DNA of 64,000 nt, taken from NCBI GenBank assembly GCA_012103035.1, contig JAAVLL010000002.1, positions 682,001 to 746,000 on the forward strand, in the 5' to 3' direction. This DNA is from Brucella oryzae (GTDB lineage: Bacteria > Pseudomonadota > Alphaproteobacteria > Rhizobiales > Rhizobiaceae). Under the pieces are notes generated by a model, which worked only from the letters and a program-made list of their open reading frames with translations, did no database searches and was not told the DNA's origin. Both the position numbers and the translations under genes were made by a program. Shown here piece after piece: positions 1 to 9,977 of this stretch (position 1 is its first letter; each line of letters starts with the position of its first letter).

Positions 1-55
1 TCCCTGATATGATCTCATAACATCCGTACTGGCCTCTGGCCAGTTTTGCGGCGAT

Positions 56-97
56 TAGAGCATTTCCGGTTTAATTTGAATTGTTGGAAATGCTCTA
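56..97. repeat. Extragenic inverted repeat (TAGAGCATTTCC / GGAAATGCTCTA)
   Basis: Two 12-base arms at 56-67 and 86-97 are perfect reverse complements around an 18-base AT-rich loop. The element sits just past the 3' end of the lysozyme gene on the minus strand, so its transcript could fold and act as a weak terminator. The arm GGAAATGCT recurs in the elements at 25781-25870 and 52265-52345. Confidence 0.7.
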
Positions 98-114
98 TCG
101 ATTTTTAATGCGCT

Positions 115-1182
115 CTAGCTAGCCGCGCGCGCCAGCCATCTGTGCCAATCGTCTTCTGAACCGTGAAAGACGTTCAGATCGATTTTTCCGTTCACGCCCT
201 GCGATAATCCTGAGCCTGAATACTGCCAGAAAGTCCACGGGCGCCCTGGATAGACCTTTGACGGATGCTGGGCGACGGCACGCAGCCAGAATGGATAGTT
301 GGCGAAGGCGCCTTTCAGATTGTCGTCGTAGAAATCCGGCGCGGTATAGATGATTGGCCGCTTGCCGTAATGCTGCTCGAGCTTGTCCATGAAGACCTGC
401 ATCTTTTCCCTAACCTGCGCCGGAGAAGGCCGCCGCTTGCAAGAAGAATCGCCGTTCCATTCAACATCGATGACAGGTGGAAGCGCATCGGCATCCTTGG
501 GAACGTTACGGATAAACCAGTCGGCCTGCTGGCTCGCTACGCGACACCAGTAGAAGAAATGGTATGCGCCGCGTTTTATGCCTGCGGCTTTCGCCTCGCG
601 CCAGTTCTTGCGGAACATCGGGTCGAGATGGTCACCGCCATCGGTTGCCTTGATATAGGCGAAGTTTGCGCCTTGCGTGCGCAGTTTCACCCAGTCAATA
701 TCGCCTTGCCAGCGAGATACGTCCACGCCATGTACGGCCAGCTTGCGTGGCGAAGTACGCCCAAAATTGATCGGTTTTGCATCGCGGAAACGGTGGCTAT
801 AGATCTTCGAGCGTTTTTGAGGTGTAAGGCGTACCGGTGGATAGGCTGCAACCTCCGGCTTCGGAACCGAGATGCGCGCCTGTGGGCGCTCTTGTGGCTG
901 CGGTTGCGGCGTAATGGGGGCTGGCGGCTCAGCCTTGAACGGACCTGCATCAGGTATGGGGCCTGCCCAAGCCAAGACTTCTTCCCGCTCGGCTACGGGC
1001 ATCGGCTGCGGTGCGCTCGCCATTTCGCTCAAGGGAGCGGGTGGAACCGGTCGAGCGACCGAACTCGTTGTCTCAGCTGAGGTATTTGACTGAAGCATAA
1101 TGCTGTCGATGCCGGAACTTGACGTACAGCCCGTCAAAGCGGCGCAGGCAAGAGCAATGACTGATACAATCGAAGAACGCAT
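115..1182 (-). CDS. GH25-family lysozyme-like lipoprotein
   Basis: Probable cell-wall muramidase anchored as a lipoprotein. I place the start at 1182, so that the N-terminus is a short basic and hydrophobic signal ending in a lipobox LTGC (Cys19); an upstream in-frame ATG at 1215 is less likely. Residues about 25-145 are a Pro/Ala/Gln-rich linker typical of envelope-spanning proteins. The GH25 catalytic domain fills the C-terminal 200 residues: DVSRWQG (Asp about 154), FAYIKAT, and PPVIDVEW with the catalytic Asp/Glu pair near 239-241, then FWQYSG near the end. The reading frame is intact, unlike most neighbours. The following gene on the same strand is a separate regulator. The family hydrolyses peptidoglycan glycan strands; the physiological role here is inferred. 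Confidence 0.9.
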   Translation of the reverse strand: MRSSIVSVIALACAALTGCTSSSGIDSIMLQSNTSAETTSSVARPVPPAPLSEMASAPQPMPVAEREEVLAWAGPIPDAGPFKAEPPAPITPQPQPQERPQARISVPKPEVAAYPPVRLTPQKRSKIYSHRFRDAKPINFGRTSPRKLAVHGVDVSRWQGDIDWVKLRTQGANFAYIKATDGGDHLDPMFRKNWREAKAAGIKRGAYHFFYWCRVASQQADWFIRNVPKDADALPPVIDVEWNGDSSCKRRPSPAQVREKMQVFMDKLEQHYGKRPIIYTAPDFYDDNLKGAFANYPFWLRAVAQHPSKVYPGRPWTFWQYSGSGLSQGVNGKIDLNVFHGSEDDWHRWLARAAS

Positions 1183-1296
1183 GAGCACCCGTAACGCAAA
1201 ACAAATGGGCTGCAACGCTCCTCCCGAGCTAATTGCTAATCAAAGCTTACCGGGAAATGCTGAATCAAAGTTTACGAAATTGCTAATGCACATTCT

Positions 1297-2711
1297 CTAA
1301 TTCGATTGTTCGAGAGTTTTTATCAGTGCTGTTGCAGAATTCTCCAATGCGGTTTCATCAAATCCTGAAAAACCGAGGATAAGCCCCTGACGTGGAGCGA
1401 GTTTCGTATAGAGCGAGGATAGCGATTGAACTTCAATCCCGGTCTCCGCGAGAATAGTTGCAAGGCGTGTATCGGCCTGTCCGTCTGGCAAAGCCAAAAG
1501 CAGTGATAGCCCGGCAGGAGGAGCTTCAATGCGGAATAGTTTCGGCTCTCCGGGCGCGAGCGCTGTAATTAACCTGCGGCGGCGTGATGCATGTATACGG
1601 CGCATACGCCGGATGTGCTGTGCAAAGGCTCCCGTTTCGATAAAACTGGCCAATGCTGGCTGGGCCAAGGGCGATGGCGCTGGGAACAGAGTTTGTCGTA
1701 GTGCTCTGAACTGATCGACCATATGCGACGGTACAATCAGAAAACCTAGTCGCAAGAGTGGCGAGAAGACCTTGGAGAAGCTTCAATATAAAGAATACGT
1801 TCTGGATCAAGGGACATGAGTGCTGGCAGAGGCTGGCCGATATAACGGTGCTCGCTGTCATAATCGTCCTCGACGATGAATGCATCGTGCTCTTTTGCCC
1901 AGGCAATCAACTCCAAACGACGCCCCAAAGTCATGGTTACGCCTGTCGGGTGATGTCGCGCCGGTGTGACGAACGCACCACGCGCATCAATGGCTTTATC
2001 TCGCCCGACCGAAACATCGAGTCCCCAGAATCGACGGGAACGGCTACTATGTCGAGGCCGTTGGTGCCAAGGATTTTGCGTGCGGGGATATCCAGGTTCT
2101 TCCATCCACAGCCTGTCACCCGGTGCAAACAGGGCTTCTCGGATGAGGGATAAAGCGTCGGCGCTACCCCGGTAATGATGATCTGTTCCGGCGATACCAT
2201 CATGCCGCGCCACTCATGCAGATGACGGGCCAATGATATCCGCAACGGATGAAAGCCGAACGCGTCCTCATTGTTCAATAGAGCATAGGATGGAACGCGC
2301 CAGATGCGCCGAGCAGTTTACCCCACTGGTTGTGTGGAAAATTATCACTATCAAACACACCGAGCCGAAAAGGTTTGGTTTCCTTTCGATTTGACTGTGA
2401 CTGGGTTATCGCATGGAGGGGCGGCTGGCCGACGGTCAGGCTGGTGTCGGGAAGCTCTGCCGCGATATGGGTGCCGGAACCTTGCCGTCCCTCCAGATAA
2501 CCTTCGGAAATCAGCTGGTCGAACGCTGCGAGAACGGTAGTACGGGATAGACCCAGCTCAGTGACAAGGCACGAGTGGACGGCAATCTCGCATCGGGCTT
2601 CAGGCGTCCAGTCAAAACCGCCTGCCTGATCTGTTCAACCAGCTGTGCGGTAAGCGAAACATCGCTGGCGCGATCAATTCCGAACTCGGGAAGTGTGTTG
2701 GAAATTGGCAT
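1297..2711 (-). CDS. MocR/PdxR-type GntR regulator with aminotransferase-like domain (frameshifted)
   Basis: The N-terminus has a GntR winged helix (SLTAQLVEQIRQAVLTGRL, then LPSTRALS). The long C-terminal part resembles fold-type I PLP aminotransferases (FIVEDDYDSEHRY, then GFLIVPS). This is the MocR architecture at its normal size of about 470 residues. The frame breaks several times (near 2550, 2280, 2150-2000 and 1760), and the fragments align in order as one protein. It is divergent from an FMN-binding PNPOx-family gene, a layout typical of MocR regulators that control vitamin B6 or related genes. It could be a true PdxR or another MocR paralogue; the effector cannot be read from the sequence. 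Confidence 0.85.
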
Positions 2712-2727
2712 TATTATATTCGTTAAA

Positions 2728-2751
2728 AGTGGCTATTCTCTCAAAGCCACT
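2728..2751. promoter_or_regulatory. Inverted repeat in the MocR/PNPOx divergent promoter
   Basis: AGTGGCT (2728-2734) and AGCCACT (2745-2751) are perfect reverse complements spaced by 10 bases, followed by the palindrome TGGCGCCA at 2753-2760. They lie in the 81-base gap between the two divergent genes, where a MocR regulator would bind. The function is inferred from position. Confidence 0.45.
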
Positions 2752-2792
2752 ATGGCGCCAGTTTGGCCGAATATAAAGGAGAAATATCGGCC

Positions 2793-3454
2793 ATGTCCAA
2801 AGCCCCTTCCGAACGCAGCCGCGTAAAACGCATGCATGAGCGCGGTGCCTACGATGCAACTACGGTGCACGCAATCATCGATGCTCAACCCTTGGCGCAT
2901 GTGGCTTATATATTCAATGGAGTGCCCTATGTCACACCAACGCTGGTCTGGCGTGAAGGCAATTTCATTTACTGGCACGGATCATCCGCCAGCCGCATGC
3001 TGGAAAGCTGCGACGAAGCGGAAGTATGTGTGAGCTTCACGCTGCTCGATGGGCTGGTTCTCGCTCGATCCGCATTTCATCATTCCTGCAATTATCGTTC
3101 GGTCATGGCTTTTGGAACAGCGCGTAAAGTGTTGGACGTTGCAGCGAAGGAACATCACTTGCGCAGTTTCGTAAACGGGCTTTTCCTGGTCGCTGGGAGG
3201 AACTGCGCCCGATGATGGCAAAGGAGCTGAAGGCCACCTTGCTTCTGGAATTGGAACTGAATGAAGCCTCGGCAAAGGTTCGTTCCGGTCCGCCGAAGGA
3301 TGACGATGCCGATTATGCTCTGCCGATCTGGGCAGGCGTCATTCCGATGACTACCCAGATGGGTACGCCAGTGGATGACGGGCGTATTCTGCCGGGCGTG
3401 GCTACGCCGGACGCCATCATGCAGTTCGGTTATGTGGCGGAAGCGGCGGAATAG
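2793..3454 (+). CDS. Pyridoxamine 5'-phosphate oxidase-family FMN-binding protein (one frameshift)
   Basis: About 220 residues with the split-barrel flavin fold of the PNPOx-like/NimA-like group: an N-terminal SRVKRMHERGAYD segment, AHVAYIFNGVPYVTPTL and a conserved FGTARKV strand. One C is missing near 3190; restoring it joins NGLF to PGRWEELRP and reopens the frame to the stop at 3452. The start at 2793 follows AAGGAG at a long spacing of about 11 bases. The gene is divergent from the MocR regulator. The family includes flavin reductases and nitroimidazole-resistance proteins as well as true PNPOx; this one is too divergent for me to call PdxH. Confidence 0.8.
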
Positions 3455-3885
3455 GCCAACAATGGTTCAGGCGGGTCCGAGAAGATATGTGTCTCGGACT
3501 TCGCAATCCCATCCATCGCACGAATGCCTGTTACCAGCCGATGAAATTCATTCATGTTGGGGACTTCGATCTCGGCGATCAGATCCCATGTACCATTCGT
3601 GGTGTTCACGGCGGAAAAGCCGGGGTTCTTGCGTAAAGTAGCGATCACGCTTTTGATATTTCGCCCGGTCAACTCGATCATCATGATGCCTCGGATCATG
3701 TCGGTAGAACCATGATCTTTCAACCGAACCGTAAAGCCAGCAATGACGCCCGATGCGATCAGGCGTTCCATTCGGCTTTGAATCGTGCCTCGCGCCACGC
3801 CTAAAATACTGGCGAGTGTCGGGATGGACGCACGGGCATTGATGCGCAGCTCCGATATTAATCGTTGATCCAGATCATCCATCAA
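3430..3885 (-). CDS. Lrp/AsnC-family transcriptional regulator
   Basis: An intact 151-residue protein with an N-terminal AsnC-type helix-turn-helix (LDQRLISELRINARASIPTL, then VARGTIQSRMERL) and a C-terminal RAM/effector domain (MIELTGRNI, then NTTNGTWDLIAEIEV). It is divergent from the amino-acid ABC importer and RocB-like genes at 4.2-8.9 kb, so it most likely controls them in response to an amino acid. Its 3' end overlaps the convergent PNPOx-like gene by 25 bases. A dyad at 3897-3910, 12 bases upstream of the start, may be its own operator. Confidence 0.92.
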   Translation of the reverse strand: MMDDLDQRLISELRINARASIPTLASILGVARGTIQSRMERLIASGVIAGFTVRLKDHGSTDMIRGIMMIELTGRNIKSVIATLRKNPGFSAVNTTNGTWDLIAEIEVPNMNEFHRLVTGIRAMDGIAKSETHIFSDPPEPLLAYSAASAT

Positions 3886-3896
3886 ATTCCGCCATT

Positions 3897-3910
3897 TGAC
3901 GATTTCGTCA
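3897..3910. promoter_or_regulatory. Dyad TGACGATTTCGTCA upstream of the Lrp gene
   Basis: A 6-base perfect inverted repeat with a 2-base centre, located 12 bases upstream of the Lrp start in the 351-base divergent gap. Autoregulation is common in Lrp/AsnC proteins. The rest of the gap (3911-4200) shows no gene and no clear further signal. Confidence 0.4.
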
Positions 3911-4200
3911 GTTTGATTGCGTTTATCGCAGATTACTGGATATTTCTATACAGAATTGGCGTTTTCGTTGATCCTTTGCTCCATTAGCGTGCGTCAAAAC
4001 AAACAAGCCGGATAAGCAGTAATGCAACCGGCAAGGGAAATCGGAGGTGGATCGATGGAGTTTTCTTTCTCCCGCTCCTGGGTAACCGGGACGCGACGAT
4101 CTTGTCTGTTTCGAATAGGTTTTCCCGAGAATTTGCCGCCGCCCGTTGGGCGTCGACGATCTGGAAAGATGCGCCTACTTGGCGCTCGGAACGGCATCGC

Positions 4201-4217
4201 CCGTGATCGCGTCACGG
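4201..4217 (+). promoter_or_regulatory. Small hairpin in the leader of the amino-acid ABC operon
   Basis: CCGTGA (4201-4206) pairs with TCACGG (4212-4217) around TCGCG. It lies just before the ribosome-binding site AGGAGA (4225-4230) of the solute-binding protein gene. It could influence mRNA stability or translation, but may be chance. Confidence 0.3.
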
Positions 4218-4236
4218 TCACTTAGGAGAAAATGAA

Positions 4237-5012
4237 ATGAAAACCCTTCTGTCTTCACTCGTTGCTGCTAGCGTCGGCGCGCTGATGATGCTCGCTCCCG
4301 CCCATGCTAACGATCTAGAAAAGGTCAAGCAGAGTGGCGAATTGCGCATCGGTATGAGCGGTGTTTTCCCGCCATTCAGTTTTGTTGACGGTCAGAACCA
4401 GGTTGTCGGGTTCGACGTCGATATCGGCACTGAAATCGCCAAGCGCCTTGATGTGAAGCCCGTTGTCGTAACCACGGCTTTCGACGGCATCATTGCTGGG
4501 CTGCGCGCAGGCAAGTTCGATGTGGTCGTCGGTAGCATGAGCATCACGCCAGAGCGTGAAAAGCTGTTGACTTCGCAGGCCCTTACTACCGCGGTGGCCG
4601 TGGCATCTTCGTGACGGAGGCATCGGCGATCAAGTCCATGGACGAGCTGAAGCAGGGCAAGACCATTGCCGTTACGCTTGGCGAAACCAGCGACAAGTGG
4701 GCGCGCGAGCAGGGCGGCTGGACCGTTCGTACCTATAAGGGCATTCCCGAGCTGCTGCTTGAGCTTCGTTCGGGCCGTGTAGATGCCATTGCATCGGATG
4801 ACATTCCAATCCTGATCGCTATCAAGGAAAGCGGCGAAAAGGTTCGTCAGCTCGACACGCCCGAACTTCAGGGAACCGACAATGTCGGCATTGCACTGCG
4901 CAAGGGTAATCCTGAGCTGAAGGACGCGATCAACAAGGCTCTGAACGATATGAAAGCCGACGGCACCTACGAGAAGATCTCCACCAAGTGGATCGGCCGC
5001 GACATCCGCTAG
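4237..5012 (+). CDS. Polar amino-acid ABC transporter, periplasmic binding protein (one frameshift)
   Basis: A family 3 solute-binding protein of about 258 residues. The signal peptide ends in HAN after a hydrophobic core. The mature part begins DLEKVKQSGELRIGMS and continues with FPPFSFVDG, GFDVDIGTEIAKRL and DGIIAGLRAGKFDVVVGSMS. A base is missing near 4580; adding one C restores PYYRGGRGIFVTEAS, the typical hinge segment. AGGAGA precedes the start. It is the first gene of a binding protein, two permeases, ATPase and M20 peptidase operon. The substrate is probably a basic or other polar amino acid or derivative; the RocB-like partner hints at an arginine-related compound (inference). Confidence 0.9.
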
Positions 5013-5027
5013 CCGTATGAAACCCCA

Positions 5028-5061
5028 TGCCGGGACGGCAGTTAAAACGAACGTCCCGGCA
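5028..5061 (+). promoter_or_regulatory. Hairpin between binding-protein and permease genes
   Basis: TGCCGGGACG (5028-5037) and CGTCCCGGCA (5052-5061) form a perfect 10-bp stem with a 14-base loop and no U-tract. Stems in this position commonly protect the upstream binding-protein mRNA and let it be expressed above the membrane subunits. That role is inferred. Confidence 0.7.
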
Positions 5062-5105
5062 GCATGTCTTTCCGGCTTGGTTTTGCAGACAGGAAAGGGG
5101 AGATA

Positions 5106-5752
5106 ATGAATTTCTCTTTGATGGCGGAGGTCTTTCCATACTTTCTGGAGGCCGCCCTGGTTACCGTCGAAATCTCGGCACTTGCCATTCTGATCGGGTT
5201 GAGCGTCGGTGCGCTTGCAACATCCGCAAAACTGTCGCGCTTCTGGCTGCTGCGTTTTGTCGGAACAGCATATGTCAGTGTTTTCGCGGTACGCCCTGCC
5301 TATTGCAGCTTTTCGTTCTCTATTTCGGCGGACCGCAGATCGGCATCAATCTTGAGCCCTTTGCAGCCGGTGCCATCGGTCTCGGACTCAACATCGGTGC
5401 TTATTACGCCGAAGCTATGCGAGGTGCCATTCTAACGGTTGACGCCGGTCAGAACGAAGCCGCCCGCTCCATAGGCTTCAGCAGTGGACAGTCGATGCGC
5501 TTTGTGGTGTTGCCGCAGGCAGCCCGGCTCATGATCCGCTCGCTCGGTGTCAACACTGTCATGCTGATCAAGGGCTCTGCTCTTGTTTCCGCGATCTCCG
5601 TAGTCGAACTGACCTACACAGCCCAGCGTTTCATCGGCTCGACCTATCGTCCGTTTGAAATTTTCGGCATCGCCGCGGCCATCTACATGGTCCTCATCTA
5701 TATCGTTGCACGCTTCGTCGATTTTCTCGAAGCCCGCTACGCACTCAAATAG
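5106..5752 (+). CDS. Polar amino-acid ABC transporter permease, first subunit (one frameshift)
   Basis: An inner-membrane permease of the HisM/HisQ type, about 216 residues, with five or so hydrophobic segments. The start ATG at 5106 follows GGAAAGGGGAG. The frame breaks near 5285; restoring one C gives VFRGTP followed by LLQLFVLYFG, the usual loop of this family. The conserved EAA loop is seen as GQNEAARSIGFSSGQ. The C-terminal half is uninterrupted to the stop at 5750. It pairs with the next gene as a heterodimeric channel. Confidence 0.88.
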
Positions 5753-5763
5753 GCGGTGATATC

Positions 5764-6420
5764 ATGCAACTCGATTTCTCCATCGTCCCGCCCTATACCG
5801 AACTCCTGATGACCGGCATCTGGTGGACGCTCATCATCGCTGTGTCCTCATCCATCGTCAGTTTCTTCGGTGGCATCGCATTCGCCCTGCTTGTTCTCTA
5901 CGGCAACTGGCTGGTGCGCTATCCCGTCCGTTTCTTCATTTGGCTGTTCATGGGCACGCCGCTGCTTCTACAGCTGTTCCTGCTCTATTACGGCCTTTCG
6001 CAGATCGGCATCAACATTCCTGCCGTATGGACTGGTATCATCGGACTTGGCTTGCATTTTGCGGTCTATAATTCGGATATCTTCCGCACCGCGATCCTGA
6101 CTGTCGATCCGGGGCAGAATGAGGGCGCCCGTTCGTTGGGCTTCGGCAGTGGCCAGACGCTGCGCTACATCATCGTGCCGCAAGCTGTCCGCAACGCGCT
6201 GCCGCAGGTGGGCAATAATCTGATTGCTCTCTTGAAGGACACAGCACTCGTGTCGGTGATCGGCATCACAGAGCTGGTGCATGCGTCACAGCAGGCAATC
6301 AGTGAAACCTATAGCCCGTTTGAATTCTACATCACTGCCGCAGTGATCTTCTACGTACTCAATCTCATCCTGGAAGCCGGATTGCACTGGATGGAAAAGA
6401 AAGTCGAGGCTTACCGATGA
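5764..6420 (+). CDS. Polar amino-acid ABC transporter permease, second subunit
   Basis: An intact 218-residue inner-membrane permease with the HisMQ signature LFMGTPLLLQLFLLYYG and the EAA loop DPGQNEGARSLGFGSGQ. It begins 11 bases after the first permease and its stop overlaps the ATPase start (ATGA at 6417-6420), so the two are translationally coupled. It is homologous to the upstream permease, as expected for a heterodimer that arose by duplication. Confidence 0.93.
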   Translation: MQLDFSIVPPYTELLMTGIWWTLIIAVSSSIVSFFGGIAFALLVLYGNWLVRYPVRFFIWLFMGTPLLLQLFLLYYGLSQIGINIPAVWTGIIGLGLHFAVYNSDIFRTAILTVDPGQNEGARSLGFGSGQTLRYIIVPQAVRNALPQVGNNLIALLKDTALVSVIGITELVHASQQAISETYSPFEFYITAAVIFYVLNLILEAGLHWMEKKVEAYR

Positions 6421-7180
6421 GCAACAGCAAACCCATGGTGGAAGTGCGCGATGTCCACAAGGCTTACGGCGCGCTTGAAGTTCTCAAGGGTATCAATCTG
6501 TCGGTTGAACGTGGACAGATCATCGCCATTATCGGCCCATCCGGTTCCGGTAAAGTACGTTGCTGCGCTCCATCAACCATCTGGAAACGGTCAATTCAGG
6601 CCAGATTCTGCTGGATGGCGTGCAGGTCAACCAGTCTTTGAGCGGACGAGCCTTCGAACGGCACATCAACGCAGTGCGTCAGCAGATGGGCATGGTTTTT
6701 CAGCACTTCAATCTGTTTCCGCATCTCAATGTAATGGAAAATATCACACTTGGTCCCATCAAACTGAAGGGCAAGAGCAAACATGAAGCGCAGGAGCTGG
6801 CAGTTTCGCTTTTGAAGAAGGTCGGCCTTGCCGACAAGGCATCAATGTACCCGTCGCGTCTGTCGGGCGGACAGAAGCAGCGTGTGGCCATCGCCCGTGC
6901 GCTTGCAATGCAGCCGAAAGTCATGCTGTTCGACGAAGCGACCTCCGCGCTCGATCCGGAACTGGTCGAGGAGGTCAATCAGGTCATGAAACAACTCGCA
7001 CAGGAACACATGACCATGTTGATCGTGACCCACGAAATGCGTTTTGCCGCCGAAGTTTCAGACAAGGTTCTGTTCATGGACAAGGGCGTTGTCGTCGAGG
7101 AAGGCAAGCCGGATGTGATCTTCACCAATCCGGAAAATGAAAGAACGAGAGCGTTCCTGCGAAAGCATCTCAACCAGTAA
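6417..7180 (+). CDS. Polar amino-acid ABC transporter ATP-binding protein (one frameshift)
   Basis: About 254 residues, of the HisP/GlnQ type. Walker A is GPSGSGKST once one A is restored near 6553; as given, the frame breaks inside this motif. It continues with [21 protein letters not shown], the ABC signature [15 protein letters not shown], Walker [15 protein letters not shown] and the switch His in VTHEM. It energises the two preceding permeases. Confidence 0.92.
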
Positions 7181-7262
7181 ATCGACGTTTAGATCAGATT
7201 GTGAACCCGTCTGTGCCTTTCCCAAGGTACGGAGACGGGGAACTATTGAGCGAGGAAAGACC

Positions 7263-8916
7263 GTGGCATCCCCAAATCAATGGAACCCGACAGAACGGGT
7301 GCGAGAACTCTCCTATCGCATGGTGAAATGGCCAAGCGAGACCGGAACACCGGACGAGGCATCATTCGGTCCGAAGCTTGCCGAGCTTTTGCGCGAGATT
7401 CCCTATTTCCAGAAAAATCCAGACGACATCGCTGTCATCGATAGCCACGGCTCACCGATGACCAAGAATGTCATCGCGGTCGTCCGCGGTACCGGGCGGC
7501 GAACACTGGCGTTGGCCGGTCACTTTGATGTGGTGGAAACTGCAAACTACCGCGATTTGAAACATCTGGCCTTTGAACCGGATGCGTTGCTGGAAGCGCT
7601 TCTGGCCGATCTCACCAGTCGTCCGCTTGCTCCCAACGAAGAGAAGGCGCTCGCCGACTTCCAGAGCGGAAACTACATTCCCGGACGTGGCATGCTGGAC
7701 ATGAAGAGTGGCGTTGCCGCTGGCATAGCCACACTCGAATATTTCTCGCAGCAGGCGGATCGCGAAGGCAACCTGATCCTGTTCGCGACACCTGATGAAG
7801 AGCGCGGATCGCGGGGAATGCGCAGCCTGCGCGATGCCTTGCCTGAACTTGCCGAACGCTGGGGCCTCGACATCGTTGCCGGTATCAATCTGGATGCAAC
7901 GAGCGATCAGGGTGATGGTGCGGAAGGCCGCGCCATCTATCGCGGCACCATCGGAAAGCAGCTTCCCTTTGCTTTCGTGGTGGGGCAACCTTCTCATGCG
8001 AGCTATCCGTTCGAAGGTGTCAGTGCGCACCTCATCGCATCGGAAATCATGCGGGCGGTGGAAGCCAATGCAATGCTTTGCGATACGGGCGATGGCGAAG
8101 TTTCACCGCCTCCGATCTGCCTTGAGGCACGGGATTTCCGTGGAGGCTATGAGGTGACCACGCCGGAACGGACATGGATTGCCTTCAACTGGCTGACCCA
8201 TTCCGTTTCGCCCGACGCTTTGTTCCAGCGGTTCAAGGCGGTTGTCGGGGAGGCGCTGGATCGCGCAATCAAGCACTTCAATGTCGAGGCGGACCGTTTT
8301 GCAAAGCTCGTCGGCAGCGAAGCGGATGCCAATCACAAGGGCCGAATTCTGACCATGGCTGAGCTGCGCGAGCAAGTTCGGAGTATTGCGGGGATGCGGC
8401 ACTGGAACGGATTGCCGCATTGGAAGCTGAGCTTTCAAGCAGCGACAACCCGCTTCTCATTACGCGGGAACTCGTCAATTGCATGGTTGCCGAGGCGCGC
8501 ATTACAGGCCCGACGGTCATTATCGGCTTCGGGAGCCTTGTTTATCCGCATGTTCGTATGGGGGTCGAAACAGCAGAAGAACAGCGTTTTGCAGAAGCCT
8601 TGGAAACTGCACGCGTGGACGCAGAACGTCAGTTCGATACAACAATCCGGTATCGCGAAATCTTTGCCGGAATTTCGGATATGAGCTTCTTTGGTCACAT
8701 TCAGATGCGATGGATAGCGAAGTCATTGCGGCCAACACACCGGCTGCTCAATTTATCGACCGTGCCAATCCAAACGCGCTTTCCTATCCGGTGGTGAATA
8801 TTGGTCCATGGGGGCGCGAGTATCATCAGAGGCTGGAGCGGGTTTATGCGCCCTATGCATTTACAGTGTTGCCACAGTTTCTTTACGGCATCGCCGTGCG
8901 GCTCCTGAAACCTTAG
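7263..8916 (+). CDS. RocB-like M20-family metallopeptidase/amidohydrolase (two frameshifts)
   Basis: About 550 residues, the length of RocB-type M20 proteins and longer than ordinary M20 amidohydrolases. I choose GTG at 7263 after AGGAAAG. Zinc-ligand motifs are LALAGHFDVV (His about 87), GRGMLDMKSG (Asp about 146) and TPDEERGSRG (Glu about 179-180). The frame breaks near 8394 (restore G) and 8700 (restore T), after which the protein reads on to SYPVVNIGPWGREYHQRLERVYAPYAF in two blocks. RocB is encoded with arginine catabolism genes in Bacillus but its exact reaction is not settled. Its place at the end of an ABC importer operon suggests hydrolysis of the imported compound. Confidence 0.85.
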
Positions 8917-8941
8917 CGGTTCGCGAACGGTTTGATGTCGT

Positions 8942-9917
8942 TCACATTACCTGATTGACCGTGATTGCGATCATGTGGAGGACGTCGTCTGCGCTGCATC
9001 CGCGTGAGAGGTCGTTGGCCGGTTTTGCGAGGCCTTGCAGAACAGGGCCGATGGCCTGTGCACCGCCGATGCGCTGGGCAATCTTGTAGCCGATATTCGC
9101 CGCTTCCAGATTGGGAAAGACGAAGACATTCGCATTGCCCTTTAGCGGTGAATCGGGCGACTTCGCATGGCTGATTGCCTCCACGAAGGCGGTGTCGAAC
9201 TGCAATTCGCCGTCGATGCAAAGGTCGGGCCGCGTCGCCCGCACTTTCCGGGTCGCCTCGACTACTTTCGACACGCGCTCATGCGCCGCGCTTCCGCCCG
9301 TCGAAAAGGACAGCATGGCAACGGCTGCGTCTTTTCAGTCAGTTGGCGGTAGGATTCCGCCGACTGCATGGCGATATCGGCAAGCTGGCTTGCATCCGGC
9401 TCTACCACCAGTCCGCAATCGGCAAAGATGAATGCCCCTTCTTCTGGTGGTGTGACTGGCAAAGCAGCATCAGGAAAAAGCTCGAAACGAGCGAAGCCCC
9501 TTCGGCCTTACCGATAATCTGCAGGGCATGGCGCACCACATCGGCGGTGGTTGAAACCGCGCCCGCCACCGTTCCATCCGCATGGCCTGCGCGCACCATT
9601 AAGGCGGCGAAGCCCAGCGGCGTTCTTGCCATTGCTGCTGCCTGCTCTTCGGTCATGCCCTTGGCCTTACGCAGTTCGTAAAGAGCCTGCGCATAATCAG
9701 CACTTCTGGCTGATGTCTTGGGATCGACGATCTCGATGTTTGATCCGCCGATCTGTCTGCCAATAACATCCCGCGAACCGAGCAGCGTGATGCGGGCGAC
9801 GCCTTCGAGTTCGGCACGCAGCGCCGCATCGATGATACGCGGGTCTTCGCCTTCGGCCAGCACGATATGGCGCGGGTTGGAACGAGCTTTCTCGAAAATC
9901 TTTTCCAGTGGCAGCAT
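8942..9917 (-). CDS. pta: Phosphate acetyltransferase (two frameshifts)
   Basis: A short-form Pta of about 325 residues that converts acetyl phosphate and CoA to acetyl-CoA. The N-terminus reads [20 protein letters not shown], followed by [10 protein letters not shown], then GADADG-like and [19 protein letters not shown] motifs. Missing bases near 9437 (G run) and 9327 (A run) split it into three frames; restored, they read [17 protein letters not shown] and [18 protein letters not shown]. It is the last gene of the taurine operon, right after xsc, and uses the acetyl phosphate that Xsc makes. It converges on the RocB-like gene. Confidence 0.93.
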
Positions 9918-9937
9918 GGCATAATCTCTTCAAAAGA

Positions 9938-9956
9938 CCGGGAGTCGTCCTCCCGG
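9938..9956 (-). promoter_or_regulatory. Hairpin between xsc and pta
   Basis: CCGGGAG (9938-9944) and CTCCCGG (9950-9956) form a perfect 7-bp stem. On the minus strand it is followed by TCTTTTG, so it resembles a weak intrinsic terminator or processing site that would reduce pta relative to xsc. Confidence 0.5.
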
Positions 9957-9977
9957 CCTGTTTTCCAAACAGGATGC

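Noticed and set aside
8919-8928. Palindrome GTTCGCGAAC between the convergent rocB-like and pta genes
   Set aside because: Too short and without a T-tract on either strand to call a terminator; could be chance.
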